DNA from: Syngnathus acus
Taxonomy: Eukaryota > Chordata > Actinopteri > Syngnathiformes > Syngnathidae
Length of the DNA: 64,000 bases
NCBI RefSeq assembly: GCF_901709675.1
Contig: NC_051105.1
Location: forward strand, 13,314,604 to 13,378,603
Direction of reading: 5' to 3'
In this document: one piece after another, positions 16,978-29,000 of the stretch
Layout of the letters: every line of letters starts with the position of its first letter
Position numbering within the stretch: position 1 is the first letter of the stretch
Made by a program: the position numbers and the translations under genes
The notes under the pieces: model-generated
Told to the model about the DNA's origin: nothing
Databases searched by the model: none
Seen by the model: only the letters and a program-made list of their open reading frames with translations

Positions 16978-18037
16978 AATAATAATAATAATAATAATAA
17001 TACATTTAATTTAGAAGCGCCTTTCAGGTCACTCAAGGTCACTTTACAAGAGTTAAAAAGTTAAAAACAAGCGAATTAAAACAATAGCATACAGTAAAGA
17101 AGATTGTGAAAAACATGTTAAAAACAACAACAACAGTAAGGCAACTAGAGATGAAATGCTGTCCTGAATAGGTGAGTCTTGAGAGTGGATTTAAACTGTG
17201 GGAGGGAGTAAATATTGCGGATGTCAGGCGGAAGTGTGTTCCAAAGTTTGGGAGCAGAGCAGCTGAAAGCTCTGCTCCCTATGGTGGTAAGCCGGGCATA
17301 GGGGACAGTGAGGTGGATGGCAGATGAGGATCTAAGGGAGCGGGTGGAGGTGGCTGTGTGGAGGAGTTGAGACAGATAGGGAGGGGCAAGGTTATGAATA
17401 GCTTTGAAGGTATGGAGGAGGATTTTGAAAATAATGCGGTATTGAATCGGAAGCCAATGCAAGTTCTGTAGGACGGGGGTGATGTGATGGAAGGAAGGGG
17501 CTTGGGAAATGATTCGAGCAGCTGAATTCTGGACCAGTTGGAGCTTATGGATACATTTCTGGGGGAGACCGAAGAGGAGAGAGTTACAATAATCAAGACG
17601 GGAGGTGACGAGGCTGTGAACAAGAATAGAGGTGGAGTGGGGGGTGAGAGAGGGGCGGAGGCGATTGATATTGCGGAGATGAAAGTTGCGGGTGGTGGTG
17701 TTGATATGGGAAGAGAAGGAGAGTGTGCCATCGAGGATGACACCCAGACTCTTAACCTGGGGAAAGGGGGAAACTAAAGAGCTGTCAATGGAGAGGGAGA
17801 AACTGTCAACTTTTGATAGAGTGGCTTTAGAACCAACTAAAAGGATTTCAGTATTATCGCTGTTTAGTTTGAGAAAATTGGAGGTGAACCAGTTTTGTCG
17901 TTCGGAGAGGCAATGAGTCAGGGAAGAGGGAGGGAGGGTGGAGTTAGGCTTGGTGGACAGATAGAGCTGGGTGTCCTCCGCGAAGCAGTGAAAGAGGACA
18001 TTGAATTTACGGAAAATAAGACCAAGAGGGAAGAGGT
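16978..18037 (-). mobile_element. L2-clade LINE, 5'-truncated
   Basis: Minus-strand ORF (17145 to about 18030) encodes the C-terminal part of an L2-like RT, starting within [15 protein letters not shown] and running to the usual end ([19 protein letters not shown]). The catalytic YADD box reads [10 protein letters not shown], so the first Asp of the pair is Glu. The 3' end carries an (ATT)n tail at 16978-17001, typical of L2. The 5' end is cut where the Rex1 element begins. It is a dead copy. Confidence 0.88.
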
Positions 18038-21000
18038 AGATGGCGGCGCCCCAGTTGGCCGCGGCCGCCACGGGTCTCAACAATCGACGAGGATTTTCAC
18101 AAAATATGTCGCCTAGGACACTACAAACAACACAAAGTTTAGTTTATCCATCCAGTAGATTAGTGTATGATCGCCAGCGCCTGCTGGAGGTACGGTCATC
18201 AAGTGTTTTCGGACTCGTAGCCACAACTACCCTAGTCTGTTTGCGTAGCCTCGGAGTGCTTGGGGCGCTAGCCCCAGAAGCTCACGACGCAGCGGGCTCG
18301 CCGGGCAGCACACGCCGGAGGAGGAGTAAGCGTAGGCGGTGTGACCGGCGGCGAAAGCGCGGCTGTCGAGGTGGGCTAACGGCTAAGCTTAGAGCTAACC
18401 CCTACAAACCGCCGCTTCCATCCATCTTCCTCTCCAACGTCCGCTCACTGGATAATAAAATGGACCATCTAAAACTGGAACTCTCTTCAAAGAGGGAAGT
18501 TAGAAACTGCTGCGCTCTCATCCTGACGGAGACATGGCTGAACTCATCAATGCCGGACAACGCCGTTAGCCTGGAGGGGCTCGCTACATTCCGCGCCGAC
18601 AGAAACAGCGAGCTAAGCGGTAAATCCCGAGGAGGTGGGCTGTGTGTCTACATCAACAACAACTGGTGCAAAAATGCTAGATCTGTCGCCAGCTTCTGCT
18701 CTTCGGACATCGAGCTTTTGACTGTTAACTGCAGACCCTTCTACCTGCCCAGAGAGTTTACTGTTGTTAGCATCACGGCTGTGTACGTGCCTCCTAGCGC
18801 TAACACTAAAGAGGCCATGAGGGTTCTCTATCGGACAATCAGTGAGCTGCAATCCACGCACACAGAGGGGGTTTTCATCATTGCTGGGGACTTCAACCAG
18901 GCTAGCATGAAGACTATTCTCCCTCATTTTTACCAACACGTGGATTTTCCAACTCGGGGAGGGAACACTCTGGACTTGGTTTACACCAATATAAAGGATG
19001 CATTCAGAGCAGCCCCCCGCCCCCACCTCGGCTCTTCAGACCACCTATCTGTTATGCTAATCCCTGCATACAAGCCCCTGCTGATCAGAGCAAAACCCAC
19101 AGTGAAGCAGGTGAGGGTGTGGTCTGAGGGGGCCATGGAGGCACTTCAGGGCTGCTTTGAGTGCTCTGACTGGGACATGTTCAAATCAGCAGCAACATAT
19201 GACAATCAGATCGACATTGATGAGTACGCCATGACTGTGTCAGCCTACATCAACAAATGCTCCGAGGACGTCAGCACCACTAAGAACATCATCACCCGAG
19301 CCAACCAACGACCCTGGATGACTGAGGATGTACGTCATACGCTACGAGCACGGAACTCAGCCTTCAAGTCTGGCGACAAGGAGGCACTGAGGACAGCGAG
19401 AGCCAACTTGAACCGTGCCATCAGGCTAGCGAAGCGAAGCCACAGTCGGAAAATTCAGGATTTTTTCCACGACGCCAATAACACCAGGAGTATGTGGCAA
19501 GGCATACGGGCGATCACGGACTACAACTTACCCTCCCCCCCGGTGGGTGAGGTTGATGCTGACTTCCTAAATGGTCTAAATAACTTCTTTGGGCGTTTTG
19601 AGGCACTAAACAGCACTCCTGCAGTTAAAACTGTTCCCCACCAGGAAGAGGAGGCCCTCTGCCTTGACTCAGCCGACGTGTGGAAGACTCTGAGAAGAGT
19701 CAACCCACGTAAGGCCCCAGGCCCCGACAACATACCTGGGCGGGTGTTCAAGGAATGTGCAGGCCAGCTGGCTGGTGTCATCACAGACATTTTTAACATC
19801 TCGCTGGACCAAGCCAAAGTGCCAGTGTGCTTCAAGGCTGCCTCCATCATTCCGGTGCCGAAGAAACCTCAAATCACCTCATGGAATGACTACAGACCTG
19901 TGGCACTGACTCCCATCATGATGAAGTGCTTCGAAAGGCTGCTCAAAGATCACATCGTCTCCAGACTCCCCCCAACATTCGATCCGTTCCAGTTTGCCTA
20001 CCGGCAGAACCGCTCTACTGAGGATGCCATCTCCTCCGTTCTTCACCTGAGCCTGGCTCACCTGGAGGAGAGGAACACCCACGTGCGGTTGCTGTTCCTG
20101 GACTTCAGCTCAGCGTTTAACACCATCATTCCACAACATCTGGTGGAAAAACTGGAACACCTGGGCTTCAGCACCCCCCTTCGGAACTGGCTGCTAGACT
20201 TCCTCACCAACAGACCTCAGTCAGTCCGGGTCGGACAGAACACCTCAGATGTCATCACCCTCAGCACAGGCTCCCCTCAGGGCTGCGTCCTGAGCCCCCT
20301 GCTGTTCACCCTGATGACACACGACTGCGCCCCCAGGTTCACCACCAATCACATCGTGAAGTTTGCAGACGACACAACGGTGGTGGGCCTCATCAGGGAC
20401 AACAACGACCTGGACTACAGAGAGGAGGTGGAGCAGTTGGTGGGCTGGTGCAGAGAAAATAGCCTGATCCTGAATGTGGAGAAGACGAAGGAGATCATCG
20501 TCGACTTCAGGAAGAACCAGCCTCACCACGCTCCACTGATCATCAACAGCTCAGCTGTGGAGGTGGTCAGCAGCACTAAATTCCTGGGAGTCCACATCAC
20601 AGACGACCTCACCTGGACTGTGAACACCACAACACTGGTCAAGAGGGCACAGAAGCGCTTGTACTTCCTGCGGAGGATGAGGAGAGCCCACCTGCCCCCA
20701 CCCATCATGAGGACGTTCTACCGAAGCACCATAGAGAGCATTCTGACAAGCTGTCTCTCGGTGTGGTGTGGAGGTTGCAGCGCCTCCGATTGGAAGAACC
20801 TGAGGAGAGTGGTGAGGACAGCAGAGAGGATCATAGGGGCTCCTCTTCCCTCCATTCAGGACTTGTCATCCCAGCGCTGCGTGTCCCGAGCCCGTAATAT
20901 TATCAGTGACCCATCACACCCCCACCATGGACTGTTCTCCCTGCTGCCCTCTGGGAAGAGGTTTCGCAGCATCCGCTGCAGGTCCACCAGGTTCTGCAAT

Positions 21001-21277
21001 AGTTTTTTCCCTGCTGTCGTCAGACTGTTGAACATTCAAACGTAGCATTCCTCTGCACACTTGTAAATACTGCTTTTGTCTCCTGCACTGTTTACATACT
21101 TTATCACTGCTGCACTTTGTACTTTATAATTATCTTATTTCATATTTTTATATAGAATGTCACTTTTTTTAACCAGCCGAAATACCACTACATTGTTGAA
21201 AGCCGTATGCAACGAAATTTCGTTTTGTACACACCTAGTGTTGACAAAATGACAATAAAGTTCTGTCTGTCTAAGTC
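18038..21277 (+). mobile_element. Rex1/Babar-type non-LTR retrotransposon, ORF intact
   Basis: The element has a GC-rich leader, one long ORF (18040-21045) and a 3' UTR with AATAAAG followed by a short CTGT repeat (GTTCTGTCTGTCTAAG). The domain order endonuclease-RT and the motif set match the CR1/Rex1 group of fish. No stop or frameshift interrupts the ORF. No clear target duplication could be assigned because the left edge abuts the L2 fragment. Confidence 0.9.
18040..21045 (+). CDS. Rex1/Babar-like endonuclease-reverse transcriptase
   Basis: A 1001-codon frame. A basic arginine-rich stretch lies near residues 88-112. The APE-type endonuclease follows: [14 protein letters not shown] (about 128), the catalytic Glu in LTETWLN, GDFNQA (about 283) and SSDHLSVML (about 331). 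RT motifs are [64 protein letters not shown] and the catalytic [10 protein letters not shown] near residue 775. The end, [10 protein letters not shown], is usual for the family. It would nick the target and reverse-transcribe its own RNA there. The first Met may not be the true start, since the first 90 residues are poorly conserved. All catalytic residues I can identify are present. Confidence 0.9.
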   Translation: MAAPQLAAAATGLNNRRGFSQNMSPRTLQTTQSLVYPSSRLVYDRQRLLEVRSSSVFGLVATTTLVCLRSLGVLGALAPEAHDAAGSPGSTRRRRSKRRRCDRRRKRGCRGGLTAKLRANPYKPPLPSIFLSNVRSLDNKMDHLKLELSSKREVRNCCALILTETWLNSSMPDNAVSLEGLATFRADRNSELSGKSRGGGLCVYINNNWCKNARSVASFCSSDIELLTVNCRPFYLPREFTVVSITAVYVPPSANTKEAMRVLYRTISELQSTHTEGVFIIAGDFNQASMKTILPHFYQHVDFPTRGGNTLDLVYTNIKDAFRAAPRPHLGSSDHLSVMLIPAYKPLLIRAKPTVKQVRVWSEGAMEALQGCFECSDWDMFKSAATYDNQIDIDEYAMTVSAYINKCSEDVSTTKNIITRANQRPWMTEDVRHTLRARNSAFKSGDKEALRTARANLNRAIRLAKRSHSRKIQDFFHDANNTRSMWQGIRAITDYNLPSPPVGEVDADFLNGLNNFFGRFEALNSTPAVKTVPHQEEEALCLDSADVWKTLRRVNPRKAPGPDNIPGRVFKECAGQLAGVITDIFNISLDQAKVPVCFKAASIIPVPKKPQITSWNDYRPVALTPIMMKCFERLLKDHIVSRLPPTFDPFQFAYRQNRSTEDAISSVLHLSLAHLEERNTHVRLLFLDFSSAFNTIIPQHLVEKLEHLGFSTPLRNWLLDFLTNRPQSVRVGQNTSDVITLSTGSPQGCVLSPLLFTLMTHDCAPRFTTNHIVKFADDTTVVGLIRDNNDLDYREEVEQLVGWCRENSLILNVEKTKEIIVDFRKNQPHHAPLIINSSAVEVVSSTKFLGVHITDDLTWTVNTTTLVKRAQKRLYFLRRMRRAHLPPPIMRTFYRSTIESILTSCLSVWCGGCSASDWKNLRRVVRTAERIIGAPLPSIQDLSSQRCVSRARNIISDPSHPHHGLFSLLPSGKRFRSIRCRSTRFCNSFFPAVVRLLNIQT

Positions 21278-21387
21278 TAATTGATGATGTCACAGCTTAA
21301 AGTTCACAGAATTCCGTACAAAATGATGATGAATGGGCGGTGTGCGACAGTGGGCGAAGTGGATGTATGTGGAAGAATGGTTTACAG

Positions 21388-21538
21388 CAGGGGTGGCCAA
21401 CCAGTCAGAGACTAAGAGCCACATTTTTTACTGTGTCATCGCAAAGAGCCACATCATACACATGAGCACACATGAACACCCCCCCACACACACACGCACA
21501 CAAACACGCACGCACGCGCACGCACGCACGCGCACGCG

Positions 21539-21569
<31 letters not shown>

Positions 21570-22505
21570 CCCTCTGCTCAGCCAAATTTATTGTGTGACA
21601 TTATTATGTCACGCACCAACATGATAATGACAAATTGACTCCTACAGTACTAAAACCACAGACCAAAGACCACATTTTCAACAATGAACATTGTGTGCAT
21701 TGTCTCACACAGACAAACTCTCAGTTCAACAAATTCCACAAACAAAAACATAAGTTTTTTCACTTACTATGTGTGGCGGGACAGACCATTCGTTTGAGTT
21801 CGTCGTTTTCAGGAGACAAGATTTCAATAACGTCACTGAGGCATATTTTAACGAACTCCACTTCATTGTATGGCTTTTTAGCCCGTGCAATGTTCCAAGC
21901 CAGTTGAAACAATGCAAGTGTGACAGTCGCTGAGTGCTTCGTAATTTTTTTGAAAAACTGTACCTATTTTTCTGCCTGACTTTTCAAAGTCTCCAAACTT
22001 GTGCTTGCGAAATTCAGTCCCTTTTGCAAAGTCCTTATCGATATTGGCATGAAGTGAGCTGAAGTGGCGCTGACCATTTGAAGCTTTTAAATGCGCCAAT
22101 GACGTCCGACATATCAGGCAGAATGGCATGCCATCGCGTTCAACAAAAAACAACTTTAACTCTGTTAAAAACGTCCTGTGTTCATAGTCATACATTCGTT
22201 TAGCTGTGCATTTTGTCCTTGCCATTTTGGCAAGCATCTTGTCAGCTTTTCTGGACCTAATGGGCCCCGTAGTCACAGACGCCATTCATTAAAAAGCCAG
22301 CAAAACATATCGCTCTGTTTGTCCCTCCTCCTTTGCGGGATTTCACCTCACGCGCATGCGCGTTTGACCAAAATACCATATTGAACTCAAGCGAAGCAAA
22401 TACGCACGAAAAATAAACACAAATGTTGATATGAACGTAAAAGAGCCGCATGAAACTAGCCAAAGAGCCGCATGCGGCTCGCGAGCCGCGGGTTGGCCAC
22501 GGCTG
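21388..22505 (-). mobile_element. hAT-family element with 8-bp target duplication
   Basis: Ends are CAGGGGTGGCCAACC and GGGTTGGCCACGGCTG, imperfect inverted repeats of the hAT type. The flanks carry an exact 8-bp duplication, GTTTACAG, at 21380-21387 and 22506-22513. A minus-strand ORF (21878-22285) keeps a BED-like zinc-finger N-terminus (FFVERDGMPFCLICRTSLAH), but no dimerisation or DDE region follows, so this is a non-autonomous derivative. A CA/CG simple repeat lies at about 21480-21570. Confidence 0.88.
21878..22285 (-). pseudogene. hAT transposase N-terminal fragment
   Basis: 135 codons resembling the start of a hAT/ZBED-like transposase: a CxxC pair in PFCLICRTS and a RHFSSLHANI segment give the C2H2 spacing of a BED finger. 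The catalytic domain is absent. It is likely a remnant kept inside the shortened element. Confidence 0.65.
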
Positions 22506-22739
22506 GTTTACAGGAAGGACACTTGGAGATAAAACCGGTAGAGGTGCCAGAGAAAGAGCGGCAGGAGGAAAACAACCAAGAGCCCGGCCAAAGGTGATCT
22601 CCAAGGCCGAAAGACGGGATGGAAAACAACAGCCCCCACACACACCGAATCGCCCATAATCAGCACCCATCCCCATGGAACCAGCTCTCACCGAACCAGC
22701 ACCCACTCCCATGGAATCAAACTCTCCTGCGAACTTGCC

Positions 22740-23104
22740 ACACCCCCTGACTCATCACCCATCAAACTCGGCCCACACTGGCATGTGCAACTGAATATAA
22801 GATGGCCAAAGAACCTTGAACGTTGCCTTTTCTGAATGGAGACTTTCTGCTCTTGAGCATGGTCGCACTAAAGGCCCAGCGCTGTGTTGTACTTTCCTGA
22901 AAACAGAGCTTTCTTAACAAGAATTATGATTGAACTCAACCAACCTGTGCAAGTCTAAATTTTGTTTCGGTGTCTTAGCCTTTTCCTAAAACTGAAGAAA
23001 TAAAACGAGCATGCAGTGAGTAAATTGGATAACAGGTGATTGGCTATGGCTTTTGCCATGAGGCGCGGATAGCGCGCTTCCCAAATTGTGGACCAAATCC
23101 AAAA
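22740..23104 (+). repeat. 5' LTR of a remnant LTR retroelement (upstream limit unclear)
   Basis: The last 190 bp (about 22912-23104) recur almost unchanged at 24447-24641, 1.54 kb downstream. A TATA-like GAATATAAG lies near 22795 and an AATAAA polyadenylation signal near 22999. A primer site starts two bases after the repeat ends. The true start is uncertain, and the hAT at 21388 may itself lie inside the U3. Confidence 0.6.
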
Positions 23105-23106
23105 AA

Positions 23107-23128
23107 TGGTGACCATCCGACGTGATTT
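23107..23128 (+). other. Primer-binding site, tRNA-Trp type
   Basis: The sequence begins TGGTGACC, then after a 2-base insertion CCGACGTGATTT. Apart from that insertion it is complementary to the 3' end of vertebrate tRNA-Trp including CCA. It sits two bases after the 5' LTR, the correct place for minus-strand priming. Confidence 0.6.
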
Positions 23129-24446
23129 CTTCAGAAGGAAAAGTGCATGCTCCAGAAAGGATTCTTCCTTCTCCGCTCTTGCTCAACAATATTACAGTCC
23201 GATCGACACAAAAGGTAAGGGGGAACCTTTTCTTTTTTCAATAAAATTTCCCAGTTCAGTGATATTGTGGAGTGAAAGCAGAGTAAAATTAAAAATTAAT
23301 AATTTTAGCTCTGTGTTCAGGAATGGTGGTTGTATATACGTACATTTATGATTGTATGGAAACTGGTGAAGAAGTGATTTCTTTTTGGAAAAGAGAAAGG
23401 TGGTGAGGACTTTGTCTGATCAGCGAAGGGCGCTCACGCCGCTGGAACTTGTGGGATGCCAATGGCTAGCATATGGGCACCAGAGTGGCCTCAATAGTAG
23501 ACGCTTAGGGACTTTGTACTGTTGCCTAAGGTCAGGGTCGATTCGATCGGCCAGGCCACCAATACGAGTCAGGGACTCGTGTAAAAAAAAAAAAAAAGAA
23601 GGCATCGCTGATATAGCAGGACGGATGCCTGGCGACCTCAATAGTGCGACCTTAGAGACTTATATTGTTGTCTAGGGCGAAGGGTAACTGGGTTAACCAG
23701 GTAGCTACATAATTGTTGAAGTGTGTCTATGTTGATATTGTGTGGAAAGCAGGCTTGGCTGTCAGATGGGACAGCGACGCAGCTGGAGAAGTGAGTGATT
23801 AGTTGTGGTGCTGCTGTTCATGGGGTGGAAGTGATGATTTGTGGTTCATGAAGAACAATAAGTTGATTTGTATAAAATTGTTGATTTTTTTGATTTGGCA
23901 TGTGAGTTGGAGTCAGAAAAATGGCTTAACAAGAACTTGATAAAGAATGTATATATATATATATATGCATGAAGGTTGTATCCCATTGTGCGGTGGGGTT
24001 AAACTGTAACCATTTTTGTTTTCAAAAGGGTGCGGCTCTAAAGTTTGGGCCAAACGGTCAGGTGGGCACAAATGCATATTTAGGACAAAGGTGAGGGTTG
24101 CATTGTGTGACGTGGTGGTGGCAGCCTCCGCACTTCAGCTCCCCCCCCACTACTTTTCATCGGCTGGGAAGATTGCCATGTTGTGAGTCATGTCTATGTT
24201 GTGGGCCCGTGTGTTATCTATGTTAGTCTTCGTGTACCGGTTCGTTATAAATGATGGCATTGGGCTAAAATGGTGCACGAAAACGGTGTGCTAGACAATG
24301 GTTTATCAGATTTGCATTGTTAAATGTAAAAATTAGAAATTATAGAATAATCTGAGGGTTGTGGGCAGAAACTGGTCCGACGGGGAAAGTGCCCAGCCCT
24401 CATAAAAAATGTGAGAGTAAGAGAGAACATACATTGTAGAATTGGA
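23129..24446 (+). mobile_element. Internal remnant of the tRNA-Trp-primed LTR element
   Basis: Only about 1.3 kb lies between the two LTR copies and no gag, pol or env homology is visible, so most of the coding region is gone. AAAAGGTAAGG near 23210 resembles a leader splice donor. Two related stretches near 23490 and 23637 (CCTCAATAGT..TTAG.GACTT) form a diverged direct duplication. A short TA run is at about 23950-23964. Whether the source was an endogenous retrovirus or a simpler LTR element cannot be decided. Confidence 0.45.
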
Positions 24447-24641
24447 ATTCTTAACAAGAATTGTGATTGAACTCAACCAACCTGTGTAAGTCTAAATTTT
24501 GTTTCAGTGTCTTAGGCTTTTCCTAAAACTGAAGAAATAAAACGAGCATGCAGTGAGTAAATTGGATAAGAGGTAATTGGCTATGGCTTCTGCCGTGAGG
24601 CGCGGATAGCGCGCTTCCCAAATTGTGGACCAAATCCAACA
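24447..24641 (+). repeat. 3' LTR fragment
   Basis: About 195 bp nearly identical to 22912-23104, including AAAACTGAAGAAATAAAACG and CGCGGATAGCGCGCTTCCC, ending TCCAACA. The U3 half is missing, so the copy is 5'-truncated. Confidence 0.7.
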
Positions 24642-24869
24642 ATACCTAATGTGTTTGAATAAATGTTTGAATTAAAAAAAAATTATGCAGATATAGTCTG
24701 CCTGCCCAAATTCTCCATGGCTTAGGCGGTCCACGGAGGCAGAGCTTTCAGGGCTGCGAAGCACCCAGCCTCCGAACTGGCCTGCGAATTTGGACACGGC
24801 GACCGTTCGCCTCGCATGTAGGGACACAGACAATCTAACAATCCTATTGTTACAACATACGTTGTTTTG

Positions 24870-25192
24870 GAGGATCAATTGCTTGGTGGTTTGTGAAGGC
24901 ACTCAATAGGAAACATGATCACATCAATGTCGTTCATTTCCAAATATTTGGCAATGGTTTAACAAGCGGCTTTGTCTTGGGGAAGCTCTTGGGGAAGTTC
25001 ATTACATTAGTTCACGGGAAGATGTGCCACATCCAATATGGCTAATACGATGGCGTATTCCAGCTACTGGCCAACACGCTTAAGAAGTTATCTAGTAGAT
25101 GAACATGTCTGCACGTTACGACATTGACGTGATCATGTGATTTCCTATTTTATGCCTTCGAACCTACCAAGCAAGCAATTGGACCTCTGCAG
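24870..25192. repeat. Fold-back element (imperfect inverted repeat)
   Basis: The left arm contains ATCAATTGCTTGG..GGTTTGTGAAGGCA and CAATAGGAAACATGATCACA. The right arm carries their diverged complements: TGTGATTTCCTATTTT, TGCCTTCGAACC and AAGCAATTGGAC. The arms are about 70 bp with a loop near 180 bp. No ORF. It ends about 0.6 kb upstream of the receptor's first exon. Confidence 0.6.
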
Positions 25193-25807
25193 AATGTCAC
25201 TATCAGAGTATTAAGCCGTTAATTATTGCCGGGAATATTTTGGTTTGTTTGTTTCAGTCCAATATTATTATTCATCCACCACACAATATTTTGACGGATG
25301 TGAAATATATACTGGATTTTGTTAGATCAACTTGTTATGGAGTTTCCTTGAACAGTACGTTTTTAAATGCAGTGATTTTGCGAGCACCAAGCCAGGGTGT
25401 GAAGGTCCCCATGACAAATATACTCTGCATGGAAGGTTTTCCATTGAAGGTAGCTGCGATGTCATGTTTCATTTATTCACTGATATTTCATTCCACTTAA
25501 CGTAAACTTGTTAGGAACATTTCGTTTCTAACAAGTCATATTATAACCTATTCGCTAAGTTTAACTAAGCATAAGCTTCATCTAACGAGTTGTATGTTAT
25601 TTTATTAGTATTATTTGTTCTTATTTTCTTTGTTGTTGAGAGGTACATTGGGTTGTTGTTCAAGCAGCCTAAAATTTACTCGTAAATGTACATAGCATAA
25701 TGTGGTTTTATGGTTTACCTCAACAACACTGTCAAACTCTAACATTCTCCCAACTGTTGGATCCCTTCAGAGGGTACATCAAGAACCGGAAAGGCCACCG
25801 CCCCGAC
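25193..25807. other. Upstream region of the cytokine receptor gene
   Basis: Expected to hold the promoter and 5' UTR. No clear TATA box. GAACCGGAAAGG just upstream of the start has an ETS/GGAA core. A Met codon at 25700 is in frame with exon 1 and would add 36 residues, but the downstream Met gives a normal signal peptide, so the upstream part is more likely 5' UTR. Confidence 0.35.
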
Positions 25808-25856
25808 ATGATTTTTGTCTTTTGGACGCTTACGTCACTTCCCCATCTTCTCTCAG
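25808..25856 (+). CDS. Class II cytokine receptor (CRFB1/CRFB2-like), exon 1: signal peptide
   Basis: First of five exons of a fish class II cytokine receptor, probably a type I interferon receptor chain of the IFNAR2-like CRFB1/CRFB2 group acting at the cell surface. This exon encodes MIFVFWTLTSLPHLLS, a hydrophobic secretion signal, and ends in phase 1 (G) before GTGTGT. Exon 2 starts with CT, giving Ala at a plausible signal-peptidase site. Position -3 before the ATG is G. The five exons give 652 nt with phases 1-2-1-0-1, the order known for this receptor family. The introns are about 4.6, 10.5, 11.2 and 4.9 kb and filled with transposons. This exon rests on phase fit, splice donor and hydrophobicity, not on direct homology. 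Confidence 0.7.
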
Positions 25857-26069
25857 GTGTGTACTGTACATTGTTTTTTAGTTTTGCATTTTAAATGTTT
25901 TGGGTTTTGTGTGACATGAGGTAAAACAGTAACACGCTCTTGATATTCAGAGCCACGACAAACAGCACTGTGGCACCTAGATTAGTCTCGTAACAAACAA
26001 ATTATGGGGGTGGAGTGGGACGCTGATGGCGCTTTTAACGTTTCCATCTACAGTAGTTCCAATATTTAA

Positions 26070-29000
26070 TTCAAGATTCAAGAGTTTTTATTCGCCATGT
26101 TTGAGCGTGCCAAACAAGGAATTTGACTTCGGTAAATCACAGCCTCTGTTCAACATTTAGGTGACTAACAACACTCAGGACATGTGAAAAATGGCAAATA
26201 TTCTCAAACATCCCCTGATCTTAAACTCCCAAGAGGGCAAGGAAAAACTCAAAACTCCAGCTAGGGGAAATGAGAAATCTTGAGAAGAGACCACAGATGG
26301 GAGGGTCCCTCTTCCAGGATGACCAGGCTGCAATGGATGCAGAGAGGACACATAGTACAAACAATGTAGACAATCCAAAAAAAGTGTGGAGAGCAGGATG
26401 TTATTGCACAGTAATGACTCTGAGACTCTAAGAGTGGTGTGAGTTCATCAGAGCAACAGCCTGGGGGAAGAAGCTGTCTCTGTGTCTGCTGGTTTTGGCG
26501 TACAGAGCTCTATAACGCCGTCCGGAGGGGAGTAGTTCAAACAGACTGCAACCTGGGTGAGAAGGGTCTGTAGAGATGTTACTTGCACGTTTCCTGGTCC
26601 TGGACAGGTACAAGTCTTGGCTAGATGGGAGGTTGATTCCAATTATCTTTTCTGCAGTCCTGATTGTCCGTTGCAGTCCGTGCTTGTCTTGTTTGGAGAC
26701 TGATCCAAACCAGACAGTAATGGAGGTGCAGAGGACAGACTGGATGATGGCAGTGTAGAAGGTCTTCAGCAGCTCCCGCGGCAGGTTGAACCTCTTGAGC
26801 TGTCTTAGGAAGTACAGCCTCTGCTGGGCCTTCTTCCGGACAGAGTCTATGTGGCCGGTCCATTTCAGGTCCCGAGAGATTGTGGTTCCCAGGAACTTGA
26901 AGGTGTCTGTGGAGAGAATAGTATTACTGCGGATAGTGAGGGGTGAACGTGGTGAAGGGTCTCGCCTGAAGTCCACTGTCATCTCCACGGTCTTGAGCGG
27001 GTTCAGTTCCAGGTGGTTTTGGCTGCACCAGTGGACCAGCCGCTCCACCTCCTGTCTGTACGCAGTCTCATCACCGTCCTGGATCAGTCCGATGAGAGTG
27101 GTGTCGTCTGCATACTTCAGGAGCTTCACAGTAGAGTCACCTGAGGAGAAATCGTTGGTGTAGAGAGAGAAGAGCAGTGGGGAGAGGACGTCCCCCTGAG
27201 GGGCTCCAGTATTGGTGGTCCGGGTGTCAGATGTGATGCTCCCCAGCCTCACACGCTGTCTCCTGTTGGTCAGGAAGCTGGTGATCCACTGACAGGTGGA
27301 GGCAGGCACCGCGAGCTGGATGAGCTTCTGTTGGGGGATGTCAGGAGCGATGGTGTTGAACGCTGAGCTGATGTCCACAAACAGGATCCTGGCCTATGTT
27401 CCTGGGGTGTCCAGGTGGTGCAGGATGTAGTGCAGTCCCATGTTGACCGCATCATCCACCGACCTGTTTGCCCGGTAGGCAAACTGGAGGGGGTCAAGCA
27501 GGGGGCCCGTGACATCCTTCAGGTGGTTCAGCACTAACCTCTCGAAAGATTTCATGACCACAGATGTCAGTGCGACAGGTCTATAGTCATTCAAACCTGT
27601 GATGGCGGGCTTCTTGGGCACTGGAACGATGGTGGAGCTCTTGAAGCACGAGGGCACCTCACACAGCTCCAGGGAACGGTTGAAGATCTGTGCAAAGGTG
27701 GGCGCCAGCTGCTTAGCGCAGACTTTCAAGCAGGAAGGTGACACGCCGTCTGGGCCCGGTGCCTTCCTGATCTTTTGTCTCCGGAACATCTGGCGCACTT
27801 CCTCCTCGCGGATCTGGAGTGCGGGCGCGGCCTCTGCAAGAGAGAGAGTGGGTGACAACGGTGATGGAGGTGTGGACAGCGCAGTTGTGGGGGGAGGTGA
27901 GTATGTAGATTGTGCTGCAGGAGGTCCCGTTGTGTGGGAGGACCGATCAAACCTGCAGTAGAACCTGTTTAGCTGGTTAGCAAGCCTTGGGCTCTCCACA
28001 GGACGGGGGGTTTGTTTCTTGAAGCCCGTGATGCTCTGCAGACCTTTCCACACTGTTGAGGGATCAGGACTGGCAGAGAGGTGTCTCTCCAGGCTCTCCC
28101 CGTAACACCTCCTGGCTCAACTGACCTCTCGGTTCAGTGTGTTTCTGGTCTGCTTGAACAGGTCCCGGTCGCCGCTCCTGTAGGCCTCCTCCTTGACTTT
28201 GCGCAGCCTCCTGAGGTTCGGTGTAAACCAAGGTTTGTCGTTGTTGTACATGCAGAAGGTCTTAGTCTGCACACACAGATCCTCGCAAAAACTGATGTAT
28301 GATGTGTCAGTGAGTTCATGCAGGTCTGAAGTTGCAGCTTCAAAAACTCCCCAATCGGTGCAGTCAAAGCAGGCTTGGAGGTCCTGCCTTGACTCCACTG
28401 TCCACTTCCTCACAGTCTTCACCACAGGCTTCGAAGTTTTTAGTTTCTGCCTGTAGGCCGGAATCAGATGAACTAGACAGTGGTCTGAGAGTCCTAAAGC
28501 TGCACGAGCCACAGAGTGGTATGCATCCTTAATTATGGTGTAGCAGTGGTCCAGTGTCTGTGTCCCTCTGGTGGGACACGTTATGTGCTGTCTGTATCTG
28601 GGGAGTTCGTGTGCGAGGTTCCCCCTGTTAAGATCACCCAGAACAATGATTAGTGAATTTGGTAGAAGTTTATCCATGTCTGTCACCTGGTCAGCCAGCA
28701 TCTGCCTGGCTTCACTCGCACGTGCGTGTGGTGGAATGTAAACAGCCGCCATGACGATCGAGGAGAACTCCCGTGGTGAATAGAACGGCCGGCAGTTTAT
28801 GAAAAGTGTTTCTAGGAGAGGGCTGCAAAACTCTTTCAACACCGTGACATCAGTACACCAACGTTCATTAATGTAGAAACAGAGACCACCTCCCTTTGAT
28901 TTTCCGGAGAGCTCCGCGCTGCGATCTGCACGCGTTAGCCGAAACCCAGCTAACTCCACGGCGTGGTGGGGGGTTCGTTCGCTAAGCCACGTTTCAACAA

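Noticed and set aside
25240-25500. 86-codon ORF upstream of the receptor as a first exon
   Set aside because: No signal peptide-like start followed by a phase 1 donor; 25808-25856 fits much better.
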